DNA of 49,008 bases from CAMAUF01 sp046152925 (GTDB lineage: Bacteria > Chloroflexota > Dehalococcoidia > Tepidiformales > Tepidiformaceae), in NCBI GenBank assembly GCA_046152925.1, contig JBJXFX010000073.1, positions 1 through 49,008 on the forward strand. Direction: 5' to 3'. Every line of letters begins with the position of its first letter. Positions within the stretch are counted from its first letter, which is position 1. This document shows, in pieces, positions 7,679-16,202 of the stretch. Made by a program: the position numbers and the translations under genes. The notes beneath the pieces are model-generated. The model ran no database searches and was not told the origin of the DNA. It saw only the letters and a list, made by a program, of their open reading frames with translations.

Positions 7679-9193
7679 ATGCTTTTCCAGCTGCGGCCCA
7701 CCCCCGCCGGGCCGCGGCCGGGCGTTCTCCGGCGGCGCATCATCGCCGGGCTCTCCGCGGCCGCGCTCGCGCTGGCATTTCTTGTGCCAGCGTTTGCCCA
7801 CGTTGTCGAACCAGGCGAGACCCTCTCGGGTATCGCTGACGAGTATGGCGTCCCGCTCGCTGAGCTCGCCTCCGTCAATGGACTGACCAACACCGACCAG
7901 ATCTACGTCGGCCAGTCGCTTCGCATCCCCGGCGCCTCAAACGTTGGCGCCGCCACCGTGGCCAAGCAGTACGTCGTCGGCTCGGGCGACACGCTCTTCG
8001 TCATAGCCCAGAGCTTCGGCGTGAGCCTCGAAGCGCTCATGGCCGCAAACGGCCTCACCAACCCCGACGCGCTCGAAGTCGGGACGATCCTGACCATCCC
8101 CGGCGCCGTCACGCCCACCACCGGTCGTGGGCAGACCCACACGGTCGCAGCCGGCGAGACGCTCTCCGGAATCGCCGACACCTACGGCGTCCCCCTCACC
8201 GCCCTGATGGACGCGAACAGCATCCGCAACGGCAACGCCATCACGGTTGGCCAGGTCCTCGTGGTCCCCGGTGGCCGGCCCGGCGGCGCAGCTGGGGCCC
8301 GGCATCACGTCGTCGTCGCCGGAGATTCGCTGAGCGCGATCGCCGGTCGCTATGGCGTCAGCATCGCCGACCTGATGGCGCTCAACGGCCTCGCCGACGC
8401 CGACCAAATCTACGCCGGCCAGTCGCTCGCCCTGCCGGCCGGCAGTGTGAGTAGCCCGGCGGCGGCCCGCACGCACACGGTCGTCGCTGGCGAGACCCTC
8501 AGCCATGTCGCCGACCAGTACGGCGTCAGCATCCTCGCTCTCGAACAGACCAACAGCCTCCGCAGCGCCGACCATGTCTACGTCGGCCAAGTCCTCGTGA
8601 TCCCCGGTGGCGGGACAGCCGCCGCGCCACGCGTCGCGACCCGCACGCACCTCGTCCGGGATGGCGAGTCGCTGCTGGACATCGCCATCCGCTACGGGAC
8701 GTCGCTCGACACGCTCGTCGAGATGAACGGGCTGGCGAACCCGAACCTCATCCGCATCGGCCAAGAGCTCGCCGTCCCGGGCGTGGTCGCGCCGACCAAC
8801 CGCACGGACTATGCCGAAATCCTCGTCAGCGCCGCCGCCGAATTTGGCGTCCCGGCCGACCTCGTCAAAGCCGTTGCCTGGCAAGAGAGCGGCTGGAACC
8901 AGTCGATGGTTAGCCACGCGGGTGCGATCGGCCTTATGCAGGTCATGCCCGGCACCGCCGGGTGGGCGCTCGAACAGCTCGTGCCCGACGCGACGGACTG
9001 GGACATCGACGCCCGCGCCAACGCCCGGATGGGGTCCGCGATCTTGCGGCACTGGCTCATTGAGTCGGAGTGGGACATCGAGCTGACCTTGGCAGCCTAC
9101 TACCAAGGCTGGCACTCGGTGCACACCATCGGGTTCTACGACGACACCCACGACTACATCGCGAGCATCATGGCGATCATGGCCGGCTACTAA
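7679..9193 (+). CDS. Secreted LysM-repeat lytic transglycosylase (6 x LysM + SLT)
   Basis: A 504-residue cell-wall enzyme. Start ATG 7679 is preferred because GGAG precedes it and a signal peptide follows: RRR, then GLSAAALALAFLVPAFA. Six LysM domains (about residues 40-365) each carry the G-[ED]-[ST]-L-x-x-I-A/V-x-x-Y/F-G-V pattern and an I/V-x-V/I-G-Q-x-L-x-x-P-G ending. The C-terminal ~130 residues are an SLT/goose-lysozyme-like domain: WQESGW with catalytic Glu403, then GAIGLMQVMPGTA and the conserved AAYYQG. It should bind and cleave peptidoglycan outside the membrane, during growth or wall remodelling. Six LysM copies is a high number. Confidence 0.92.
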   Translation: MLFQLRPTPAGPRPGVLRRRIIAGLSAAALALAFLVPAFAHVVEPGETLSGIADEYGVPLAELASVNGLTNTDQIYVGQSLRIPGASNVGAATVAKQYVVGSGDTLFVIAQSFGVSLEALMAANGLTNPDALEVGTILTIPGAVTPTTGRGQTHTVAAGETLSGIADTYGVPLTALMDANSIRNGNAITVGQVLVVPGGRPGGAAGARHHVVVAGDSLSAIAGRYGVSIADLMALNGLADADQIYAGQSLALPAGSVSSPAAARTHTVVAGETLSHVADQYGVSILALEQTNSLRSADHVYVGQVLVIPGGGTAAAPRVATRTHLVRDGESLLDIAIRYGTSLDTLVEMNGLANPNLIRIGQELAVPGVVAPTNRTDYAEILVSAAAEFGVPADLVKAVAWQESGWNQSMVSHAGAIGLMQVMPGTAGWALEQLVPDATDWDIDARANARMGSAILRHWLIESEWDIELTLAAYYQGWHSVHTIGFYDDTHDYIASIMAIMAGY

Positions 9194-9214
9194 CCGGTCC
9201 TGGGAAAGATGTGG

Positions 9215-9244
9215 CGTGAGGGGCGGCGTTAGCCGCCCCTCACG
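9215..9244. terminator. 13-bp perfect hairpin between convergent LysM-SLT gene and aroQ
   Basis: CGTGAGGGGCGGC-GTTA-GCCGCCCCTCACG. The loop is the aroQ stop codon and the right arm is aroQ's last codons. There is no T-run on either side, so it is a likely but non-classical bidirectional transcript end. Confidence 0.5.
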
Positions 9245-9681
9245 TAGTTCAGGAGCAGTTCGGTCGCCGTCGTGTATGCCTGGCGGCCAAGCCCGGTCAC
9301 CTGCCCAAGGCAAACCGGCGCGATCAGCGACACGTGGCGGAACCCTTCCCGCGCGTGCGTGTTCGAAATGTGGACTTCGACAACGGGCAGCTGGATCGCC
9401 TCGATGGCATCACGGAGGGCGACGGACGTATGCGTGAACGCACCTGCGTTCAACACGACCCCGTCGGCGAACTTGCGGTGTTCGTGCAGGAAGTCGATCA
9501 GCGCCCCTTCGTGGTTGCTCTGAAAGCAGAGCACCGCCGCCCTTTGGGCGTTCGCGGCAGCGGCGACATCGGCCTCGATGTCGAGGAGCGTGGTCGTGCC
9601 GTAGATCTCGGGCTTGCGTTCGCCCAGGAGATTCAGGTTCGGCCCGTGGACGAGCAGGATCGTGAGGTGTTCACCCGGCAT
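9229..9681 (-). CDS. aroQ: Type II 3-dehydroquinate dehydratase
   Basis: Third step of the shikimate pathway: dehydration of 3-dehydroquinate. With ATG 9681 the product is 150 residues, the family size; another ATG at 9690 is possible. Seen: HGPNLNLLGERKPEIYG with the essential Arg and Tyr, NAGAFTHTSVALRDAI, and VEVHISNTHAREGFRH containing the catalytic His. The start overlaps the xer recombinase end by 11 bases. The 3' end folds into the hairpin at 9215-9244. Confidence 0.95.
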   Translation of the reverse strand: MPGEHLTILLVHGPNLNLLGERKPEIYGTTTLLDIEADVAAAANAQRAAVLCFQSNHEGALIDFLHEHRKFADGVVLNAGAFTHTSVALRDAIEAIQLPVVEVHISNTHAREGFRHVSLIAPVCLGQVTGLGRQAYTTATELLLNYVRGG

Positions 9682-10705
9682 GGGCTGCATTGTCGGCCGC
9701 CGGGTCCTGGTTGGCCAGACGCTTGCGGCGGCGCTGGCGCGGCCCATCCAGCGCTTCCTGCGCGATCGCGGCCCAGGCTCGCTCGGAAAGCTCCGCCTGC
9801 TTGGCTTGCGAAACATGCGTGTAGATCTGCGTCGTGTTGGCCGAGCTGTGGCCAAGCAAGTCCTGGACGATCCGCAGGTCCGCGCCTCCGTCCAGGAGGT
9901 GCGTGGCGAACGAGTGCCGCAAAAGGTGCGGCCAGACGTCCTGGCTGATCCCTGCGGCCAGCGCGTGCTGCTTGATTAACGTTTGGACGGACCGCGCGCC
10001 GAGCCGTCCACCGAAGCGGTTCAGGAAGAGCGCGCTCTCCGGCCCCGTCGCCAACCCAGGGCGCCCCGTCCGGACGTACGCGTCCACAGCCTGCATCGCG
10101 GCCTCGCCGAAGAGGACGACGCGCTCCTTCGAGCCTTTGCCGTGGACGATTGCCGCCCATTCGTCGAAGTCGATCGAGGCGACGTCCAGCGCGACCAGTT
10201 CGGAGATCCGGACGCCCGCACCATAGAGACACTCCAGGATAGCGCGGTCGCGGATGCCTTGGGGGGTTTCGCGGTCCGGCGCATCCAGGAGCGCGGCAAC
10301 GGAGGGCTGCGGCAGCACTTTCGGGAGCCGCCGCGGCCGCTTCGGCAGAGCGACGCCGTAGAGGAGGTCCTTGGGCGTCGCTCCTTGGTCGTGGAGCCAT
10401 CTGTAGAAGCCGTGCACCGTACTCGTCTTCCGCGTCATCGAAGCAGGGGCCATCCCGGCCGCGCGAAGCCCCCCCATGTATGTCCGGAACGCCTGGCGGT
10501 TGGTCTCAAGCGGCTCACGTTCAGCTGCGCGCAGCCAGGCGAGGAAATGGCCGATGTCCGAGCGGTAGTTGCGGATGGTGTACGCCGACCGGTTGCCGAT
10601 GGCGGCCAACTCGCGGAGGTAGGCCTCGAGATAGGCTTCGGCCGTCTTGTGGGGCGCTCTCGGAGCGTTGTCCGTCGCCATGGCTTCCCCGTCTGTGGCT
10701 TCCAT
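9671..10705 (-). CDS. Tyrosine recombinase XerC/XerD family
   Basis: Site-specific recombinase, probably resolving chromosome dimers at a dif site. ATG 10705 gives 344 residues; ATG 10681 is an alternative. There is an N-terminal SAM-like core-binding domain (YLEAYLRELAAIGNRSAYTIRNYRSD) and a C-terminal catalytic domain with all six residues visible: Arg in GAGVRISEL, Lys in HGKGSKER, H-x-x-R in HLLRHSFATHLL, His in LLGHSS, and Tyr in TQIYTHV. No inverted repeats, cargo or integration scar are seen, so a housekeeping Xer is more likely than an integrase. Whether it is XerC or XerD cannot be decided. Confidence 0.9.
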   Translation of the reverse strand: MEATDGEAMATDNAPRAPHKTAEAYLEAYLRELAAIGNRSAYTIRNYRSDIGHFLAWLRAAEREPLETNRQAFRTYMGGLRAAGMAPASMTRKTSTVHGFYRWLHDQGATPKDLLYGVALPKRPRRLPKVLPQPSVAALLDAPDRETPQGIRDRAILECLYGAGVRISELVALDVASIDFDEWAAIVHGKGSKERVVLFGEAAMQAVDAYVRTGRPGLATGPESALFLNRFGGRLGARSVQTLIKQHALAAGISQDVWPHLLRHSFATHLLDGGADLRIVQDLLGHSSANTTQIYTHVSQAKQAELSERAWAAIAQEALDGPRQRRRKRLANQDPAADNAAHAG

Positions 10706-10747
10706 CTCCGTGAGTATCCTCCGGACGGTCGACGATCCCAAGCCCCA

Positions 10748-10756
10748 CGGTAGACT
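10748..10756 (+). promoter_or_regulatory. Candidate -10 element before the CoA-transferase gene
   Basis: CGGTAGACT, hexamer TAGACT at 10751-10756, 34 bases before ATG 10791. It belongs to the TASANT group recurring in this window. It overlaps the upstream region of the divergent xer gene. Confidence 0.3.
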
Positions 10757-10790
10757 GCGCGCCACGTCAGTCCAGCAGCGAGGGTGAGCA

Positions 10791-13199
10791 ATGGCAGGTC
10801 CGTTGACCGGGGTAACCGTCCTGGAGGTCGGCGCCGGCGCCGGCGTTGGCTACTGTGGCCGGCTCCTCGCTGGCTTCGGCGCGACGGTCGTGAAGGTCGA
10901 GCCTCCGGAAGGCGATGCGGCTCGCCATGCTCGGGTGGTGCTCGGCGCACCGGCCCCGGAGCCGAACGCCGCCCCTCAGTTCTTGTACCTCGGCGCGGGC
11001 AAGCGAAGCCTCGTGCTCGACCTCGCTCAGCCGGAAGCGCAGGAGGAGCTGCGACGGCTCGCGGCGCGCGCCAGCGTCGTCCTGAGCGATCAGCCGCGCC
11101 GCTCGTTACAAGCGCTCGGGCTCGACTACGACCGCTTGTCGGCTCTCGACATCCGTCTGGTCTCGGCCTCGCTCACGCCCTACGGCGACTGGGGGCCGTG
11201 GTCTGGCTGGCGGGCCGAGAACATCAACGCGTTCGCGATGGGTGGCCAAATGGCGCTCACGGGCGAGCTCAGCCGCGAACCGCTCTGCACCGCCGGGGCC
11301 CAAGCCTGGATGCAGCTCGGCCTTCATGGCTTCGCAGCGGTCTGCTTCGCCCTCTACGGCGTCGCCCTGTCGGGGGTGGGCCAACACGTCGAGGTGAGCG
11401 CCGCCGAGTGCATGGCAGGCGCGAGCGAAGGCTTTGGCCCGAACGCGCGCTTCACCGGGCGCGTCGTGCCACGCAGCGGCCGGGCGCGCTTCTCGATGAT
11501 GGGCATCTATCCCTGCCGCGATGGCTATGCCGGGATCTACGGCACACACCGGCAAATCCCGCCGTTCGCGCGCCTCTCTGGCCATGAGGAGCTGTTGGAG
11601 CCGGGACGGTTCACCAAGCTGCCGGATGTCCTCGCCGCCCAGGACGAACTCTTGGGCATCGTCCTGGACTACTTCGACCGCCGGACCAAGGGCGAAGTGA
11701 TGGACGAGGGCCGGAGCGCCTCGATGACCATCGCGCCCGTCCACACCGTCAGGGAGGTTGCATCGAGCCCCCACCTCAACGCGCGCGGGTTCTTCGTCGA
11801 ACGTCGCTTGGCCTCGGGCCGCGTCCTCAAACAGCCTGGGCGACCCTTCCGGATGTCGGCGACGCCCTGGGTCGATGGCCCGGCGCCGGACCTCGGCGAG
11901 GCGACGCCAGCGGCCGCCAGCGCCGCCTTCGGGGACAAGGAGGCCGCTCCCCCGGCGGCTACCCTCGTGCGCCGCGACCGCGACCACCGAGGCTTGCTGG
12001 CCGGCCTCAAAGTGCTCGATTTCACCGCGTACTGGGCGGGGCCGTACGCCACCAAATGGCTCGCCGATTTCGGCGCCAAGGTGCTGAAGGTCGAGTCGCC
12101 CGCCTCGTACGACTTTATCCGAAGCACCGCGGTCGACTTCAACCGGCCGCGCGTCTACGACTACAGCGCCTACTTCAACAACTACAGCCGCGGCAAGAAG
12201 GGCCTGAGCATCGACCCGGCGCACCCAGACGGCCGCGCCGTGCTGCTCGAACTGGCGGCGCAGTGCGACCTGGTGGTCGAAAACTTCAAGGCCGGCCGGA
12301 TGGCGGAGTTGGGGCTGACGTACGACGATTTTCGCGCCGTCAACCCGCGGATCATCGTCGTGTCCATCTCGGGCTATGGGCAGGATGGCCCAGACCACGC
12401 GCTCGCCGGGGTCGGGACGAACATGGAGCAACTCTCGGGCATTGCCTCGCTCAACGCCTATGAAGACGCCCCGCAGCCCTACAACACGGGCATCGCCTAT
12501 GGCGACCCAACCTCCGGGACGACGGGTGCGGCCGCCATCGCTATGGCGCTCCTCCACCGCGCGCGGACGGGCGAGGGCCAGTACGTCGAGATCACCGGCC
12601 AAGAGACTCTCGTGTCCCTGATTGGCGAGGAGTTTGCAGCGCGGTCCTTGGGCCTCGAGCCCGTCCCGAGCGGCAACCGTCACCCCGACATGGCGCCTCA
12701 CGGCTGCTACCCCTGCGCCGGCGACGACCGCTGGGTCACGCTCGCCGTCCGCACCGAAGCCGAGTGGCAAGCGCTCTGCGCGTTAGTTGATGCCCCGCAC
12801 CTCGCCAGTCTCGACGGCCTCGAGGCGCGCCAGGCGTCCGCCCTGGATATCGACGCCGCGATCATGGCTTGGACGCTGGAACACAGCGACTACGAGGCCG
12901 CCCGCGCGCTCCAGGCGGCCGGAATCGCAGCTGCGCCCGTCCTTCATGCGCTCGACCTGGTCGAAGACCCGCAATTCCGTGTCCGTGGCTACTTCGAAAC
13001 GGTCACGCATCCGGACATGGGCCCGTATCCCCATGACGGCGTCGCCTGGCGGCTCTCCCGGACGCCTGGGCGAATCGAAACGCCGGCGCCACTTTTCGGG
13101 CAGCACACGCGCGAGCTGTTGGCGGACTTCGGAATTCCGACCGAGCGCGTCGAGGCGCTCTACGCGAGCGGGGCCGCTGCGGACGTGCCCTACCGCTAA
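10791..13199 (+). CDS. Tandem-domain CaiB/BaiF (class III) CoA-transferase
   Basis: An 802-residue fusion of two class III CoA-transferase domains, about residues 1-385 and 395-802; a single-domain enzyme is about 400. Both begin with the family motif (PLTGVTVLEVGAGAG; GLLAGLKVLDFTAYWAGP) followed by G-A-x-V-[VL]-K-V-E. The second half keeps the catalytic Asp in YGDPTSG (Asp572) and GEGQYVEI. The corresponding stretch of the first half (TAGAQAWMQLGLHG) shows no such Asp, so the N-half may be structural. Such enzymes move CoA between carboxylic acids; the substrate is unknown. It stands alone and divergent from xer. Confidence 0.9.
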   Translation: MAGPLTGVTVLEVGAGAGVGYCGRLLAGFGATVVKVEPPEGDAARHARVVLGAPAPEPNAAPQFLYLGAGKRSLVLDLAQPEAQEELRRLAARASVVLSDQPRRSLQALGLDYDRLSALDIRLVSASLTPYGDWGPWSGWRAENINAFAMGGQMALTGELSREPLCTAGAQAWMQLGLHGFAAVCFALYGVALSGVGQHVEVSAAECMAGASEGFGPNARFTGRVVPRSGRARFSMMGIYPCRDGYAGIYGTHRQIPPFARLSGHEELLEPGRFTKLPDVLAAQDELLGIVLDYFDRRTKGEVMDEGRSASMTIAPVHTVREVASSPHLNARGFFVERRLASGRVLKQPGRPFRMSATPWVDGPAPDLGEATPAAASAAFGDKEAAPPAATLVRRDRDHRGLLAGLKVLDFTAYWAGPYATKWLADFGAKVLKVESPASYDFIRSTAVDFNRPRVYDYSAYFNNYSRGKKGLSIDPAHPDGRAVLLELAAQCDLVVENFKAGRMAELGLTYDDFRAVNPRIIVVSISGYGQDGPDHALAGVGTNMEQLSGIASLNAYEDAPQPYNTGIAYGDPTSGTTGAAAIAMALLHRARTGEGQYVEITGQETLVSLIGEEFAARSLGLEPVPSGNRHPDMAPHGCYPCAGDDRWVTLAVRTEAEWQALCALVDAPHLASLDGLEARQASALDIDAAIMAWTLEHSDYEAARALQAAGIAAAPVLHALDLVEDPQFRVRGYFETVTHPDMGPYPHDGVAWRLSRTPGRIETPAPLFGQHTRELLADFGIPTERVEALYASGAAADVPYR

Positions 13200-13208
13200 A
13201 GGGCTGCG

Positions 13209-13715
13209 TTAGGCGACCGCGGTCCCGGAGCGCCGGACAGGTTCCGGCACAGTCTCCGACACGCGGTTCCGGATCCACTCGAGCGCACGCTGTTGGTCGC
13301 GGAGAGCCGGGCTGATCGTCAGCGCGATGCCATCTTCCGCCTCGATCACCCACCACGTCTCGGGCTTCATCATCGGGAAGGGCGGTCGTTCCTCGGGCGT
13401 CATCGCCAGGACTTCGCCGAAGCGGACCTCGGCGAAGTCGCCGCCCTCGGCCCAAACGAATCCCTTGTCATAAATCACGAGGGGCACCTGGCTCGCGAGG
13501 TCGCGCCAGCGGTAGATCACCCAGATCACGGCTGCCACGACCGCGGCCGCCCAGAGGACGAGCGCCTGCTGAAGGCTCGAACCCGCGAAGAGGCCGGCAA
13601 CCACACCGCCCGCCGCCGCAGCGATCGGGAGCGGCAGCCACCACGTGCCCACCTTGAACGGGCGGAGGCCATAGCTAGCGACGAATCGGCCGAGGACGGG
13701 GTGTGGTGTGTTCAT
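13209..13715 (-). CDS. Two-helix membrane protein of unknown function
   Basis: 168 residues. A short polar N-terminus is followed by two hydrophobic segments, about 25-45 (WWLPLPIAAAAGGVVAGLFA) and 49-66, then a cytoplasmic or exported ~100-residue domain rich in beta-type pattern (LVIYDKGFVWAEGGDFAEVRFGEV). The layout (double TM, then a PH-like half-barrel with Y-x-x-G-F and W-x-V-I-E) is like small bacterial PH-domain proteins, but I cannot name the family. It ends 9 bases from the convergent CoA-transferase gene and lies 39 bases after the M23 gene's stop. Confidence 0.65.
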   Translation of the reverse strand: MNTPHPVLGRFVASYGLRPFKVGTWWLPLPIAAAAGGVVAGLFAGSSLQQALVLWAAAVVAAVIWVIYRWRDLASQVPLVIYDKGFVWAEGGDFAEVRFGEVLAMTPEERPPFPMMKPETWWVIEAEDGIALTISPALRDQQRALEWIRNRVSETVPEPVRRSGTAVA

Positions 13716-13754
13716 CGTTTTGGTGTTCGACCGGGAGTGTCTGGGTGGACAGGG

Positions 13755-14735
13755 CTACTTGCGGATCACGGGCTTCGGCGTCGGCGTCCGCGTGGGCGGC
13801 GGCGGCGAAGGCGTCGGTGTCTTGGTCGGGGTCGGGGTCACCGTCGGCGTGTTCGTCGGTGTCGCCGTCGGCGGAACGGGCGTCGGGGTCGCGGTGCTGG
13901 TCGGCTCGGCGGTCGCAGTGGCCGTGGCTGTCGCTGTCGCGGCACCGCCGGCTTTCGTGGTCTTGCTCCCGGGGAAGATGAGCGGGCCGCTCGAGAGCGG
14001 CGTGCCCGGCGGGATCTTGAAGTCGAGGTAGTTCTCCGGGTTGACGGGCTTGCCCTGCCAGCGGACCTCGAAGTGGAGGTGCTCGCCCGTCGAGTATCCG
14101 GTGGAGCCGGAAACCCCGAGCACCGCACCCTGCACAAGGCTGTCGCCGACCGCGACCCGGAGCTGGCTCAGGTGCCCGTAAAGCGTGCTCCAGCCTTCGC
14201 CGCAGTCGACGATCGCGTGGTAGCCATAGACGGACGAGTAGCTCGCAGTCGACACGCGTCCCGCACAGCTCGCGAGCACCGGCGAGCGCGAGAGGCCGTC
14301 GAGCGCCAGGTCAATCCCGCCATGGATCAGCCCTGGGCCGCGCGCGGCGCCATACCTGTCGGTGACGACGCTCCACGCGCGAAGGGGCATCGCGAAGCGC
14401 CCGCGCTCCGTCGCGCGGACCTCCTCGGCTGGCTCGTGCGACGGAGCGGGCGCCTCGACTGCGCCTTCAAGCTCCTGCCCGGCGGCCGCCAGCTCCGCCT
14501 CTTGCTCAACCGGGCGCCAAGTGGGGACTTCGACCAAGCTTGGCGCCTCGACGGGCGTCGCCGTCGCGGCCACCACGGCCACCGGCGCCGCCGCTGGGAT
14601 CTCCGAGGGTGTGGCGCCTTCGCGCGCCGCGGCTGCGACCGTCGCCAAAGCAGTGACTGCCCCCGCGCCGAGTACGAGTTGCGCTGCACGAGGGACATTC
14701 AGCAACGCCCGGACCTTCTGAAGTCGTACGCCCAT
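13755..14735 (-). CDS. Secreted M23 (LytM-type) peptidase with Thr-Pro-rich tail
   Basis: A 326-residue zinc endopeptidase for peptidoglycan cross-links. A hydrophobic N-terminal segment (AAQLVLGAGAVTALATVAAAA) would export or anchor it. The catalytic domain (about 125-255) shows the M23 motifs HGGIDLAL (H-x-x-x-D), LYGHLSQL and HLHFEVR (H-x-H), so all zinc ligands are present. The last ~60 residues are a low-complexity Thr/Pro repeat (TPTPTKTPTPSPPPPTRTP), a disordered wall-spanning tail more often found at the N-terminal side. ATG 14735 is chosen; TTG 14744 is possible. Confidence 0.88.
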   Translation of the reverse strand: MGVRLQKVRALLNVPRAAQLVLGAGAVTALATVAAAAREGATPSEIPAAAPVAVVAATATPVEAPSLVEVPTWRPVEQEAELAAAGQELEGAVEAPAPSHEPAEEVRATERGRFAMPLRAWSVVTDRYGAARGPGLIHGGIDLALDGLSRSPVLASCAGRVSTASYSSVYGYHAIVDCGEGWSTLYGHLSQLRVAVGDSLVQGAVLGVSGSTGYSTGEHLHFEVRWQGKPVNPENYLDFKIPPGTPLSSGPLIFPGSKTTKAGGAATATATATATAEPTSTATPTPVPPTATPTNTPTVTPTPTKTPTPSPPPPTRTPTPKPVIRK

Positions 14736-14923
14736 CGCAAGCAAAGTTCGACCACGGGGGCGCGGAAGCGCAGGGTGGGTAGCCAGTGCGTGGACAATTC
14801 GTGGCCATCGCGGGCTGCGCCCCCTATGGTTCGAGGGCGCAGCCCGTGCTACGCTCCGATGTTGAGCCGGGGTTCGCCCCTCCGTTGTTCGAGGGGAATC
14901 CCATCGCCCGGCTGTTGGAGACT

Positions 14924-15328
14924 ATGCGGGAATATGAATTGACGGCGGTGTACGACCTTGCCGTCTCCGAGCAAGGGGGCCCCGATGCCTCCGTCCAGGC
15001 CCTCACGACTGCGGTGGAAGCCCGCGGCGGCGCCATGCTGAAGGTCGACCATTGGGGTCGCCGCCGGATGGCGTACCCGATCGGCCGCGCGATCGACGGC
15101 GATTACATCGTCACCCGCGTGAACCTGCCGCCCACCAACGTCGCGGCGCTCGAAGAGGCGTTCCGGATCGATGAGCGCATCTATCGCCACCTTGTCGTCC
15201 GGGCCGACGAACTGCCGCCGCCCCCAGCGCCGCGCGAACCCCGGCGGCCCATCGCACCGCCCGTCGAAGCGGCTCCGCCTGTTGAGGCGCCCGCACCCGC
15301 CGCTCCGGCCGCCCCGGACGCGGAGTAA
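14924..15328 (+). CDS. rpsF: 30S ribosomal protein S6
   Basis: ATG 14924 with GGAG 3 bases upstream gives 134 residues beginning MREYELTAVYDLAVS, the S6 N-terminus. The core ends near residue 95 (DERIYRHLVVR). A Pro/Ala-rich tail of about 40 residues follows (APREPRRPIAPPVEAAPPVE). S6 forms a pair with S18 on the 30S platform. It is the first gene of rpsF-ssb-rpsR, a standard order. Confidence 0.95.
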   Translation: MREYELTAVYDLAVSEQGGPDASVQALTTAVEARGGAMLKVDHWGRRRMAYPIGRAIDGDYIVTRVNLPPTNVAALEEAFRIDERIYRHLVVRADELPPPPAPREPRRPIAPPVEAAPPVEAPAPAAPAAPDAE

Positions 15329-15340
15329 GGGACCACTGCC

Positions 15341-15829
15341 ATGGCCAGCCTCAACAAAGTCATGCTCATTGGGAACGTCGGCCGCGATGCTGAACTGCGC
15401 TACCTCGCCAACGGCACCGCGCAGGCTAGCTTTAGCCTCGCGGTGAATCGCGTCTCACGGGGACAGGAAGGGGACCGCCGGGAAGAAACCGAGTGGTTCA
15501 ACATCGTCCTTTGGCGCGAGCTCGCCGAGCGCGTCGCGCAATACGTCACCAAAGGGAAGAGCGTCTACGTTGAGGGCCGCCTCCAATCCCGCTCCTGGGA
15601 TGATGACCAGGGCCAGCGACACACCCGCGTCGAAGTGCACGCCGCAGCGCTGCAGTTGCTCGGCGGCCCGGGGGGTGGCGGTGGAGGCGCTGGTGGCGGT
15701 TCCAACTGGGGCGACGACGCCAGCTTCCCCAGTAGCGGCGGCGGCGCCAGGGGCGGCGCACGGCAGGCGCCGGGCTTCCGGGCCCCCGCCGGCGGCGACA
15801 TCGACCCCGACGACTTGCCGTTTGAATAA
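15341..15829 (+). CDS. ssb: Single-stranded DNA-binding protein
   Basis: 162 residues. The OB-fold occupies about 1-110 (MASLNKVMLIGNVGRDAELRY, then EEDRREETEWFNIVLWRELA-type strands read here as REETEWFNIVLWRELA, and GKSVYVEGRLQSRSWDDDQG). A Gly-rich linker (about 112-150) leads to the acidic tip DPDDLPFE, the docking peptide for replication and repair partners. It lies 12 bases after rpsF, with AAGGGA as ribosome binding site. Confidence 0.96.
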   Translation: MASLNKVMLIGNVGRDAELRYLANGTAQASFSLAVNRVSRGQEGDRREETEWFNIVLWRELAERVAQYVTKGKSVYVEGRLQSRSWDDDQGQRHTRVEVHAAALQLLGGPGGGGGGAGGGSNWGDDASFPSSGGGARGGARQAPGFRAPAGGDIDPDDLPFE

Positions 15830-15883
15830 CAACGCGCGGGCGGCCTTGGCTCGCCGCCCGCTTAGGAAAGGGATCAGCCTTAC

Positions 15884-16198
15884 GTGAGCAGTGAAGCCTC
15901 AGCGCCATCAGAACAGTCAGAACGGCCCTCGCGGCCGTCGAAGCCCCGTTACCAGAGCCGCCGCAAGGTTTGCCGGTTCTGCGCCGACCACCTCAAGGGC
16001 ATCGACTACAAGGACGTCCCGCGCCTCCGCATGTTCATCAGCGAACGCGGCAAGATTGAGCCCCGGCGAAAGACGGGCACCTGCCTCAAGCATCAGCGCA
16101 TCGTCTCGACCGCGGTGAAGCGCGCGCGGCATCTTGCGCTCCTGCCCTACACCCTGGACCACGTCCGCCGCACGGGCATCTTCCCGACTCGCGGCTAG
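15884..16198 (+). CDS. rpsR: 30S ribosomal protein S18, zinc-binding type
   Basis: 104 residues with a Ser/Pro-rich N-terminal extension of about 25. The core has VCRFCADHLKGIDYKDV and the typical FISERGKIEPRRKTGTC...HQR end. The CxxC (CRFC) plus the later C-x-x-H (CLKH) mark the zinc-binding (C+) form of S18. It starts at GTG 15884, with AAGGG 12 bases upstream. It binds S6 and 16S rRNA and closes the rpsF-ssb-rpsR set; the PPIase gene starts 4 bases after its stop. Confidence 0.95.
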   Translation: MSSEASAPSEQSERPSRPSKPRYQSRRKVCRFCADHLKGIDYKDVPRLRMFISERGKIEPRRKTGTCLKHQRIVSTAVKRARHLALLPYTLDHVRRTGIFPTRG

Positions 16199-16202
16199 GC
16201 CG

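Noticed and set aside
9671..10705. Integrase of a mobile element
   Set aside because: Tyrosine recombinase has Xer-like size and housekeeping neighbours; no att repeats, cargo or excisionase seen.
11106..12770. Long open frame opposite the CoA-transferase gene
   Set aside because: High-GC antisense shadow; the plus-strand frame has the clear CaiB domains.
13755..13940. Thr-Pro repeat region as a DNA tandem repeat or CRISPR-like array
   Set aside because: It is the in-frame low-complexity tail of the M23 peptidase; no unique spacers.
14736..14923. N-terminal extension of S6 from ATG 14786
   Set aside because: S6 family N-terminus begins at ATG 14924 behind GGAG; the extra residues look like translated leader.
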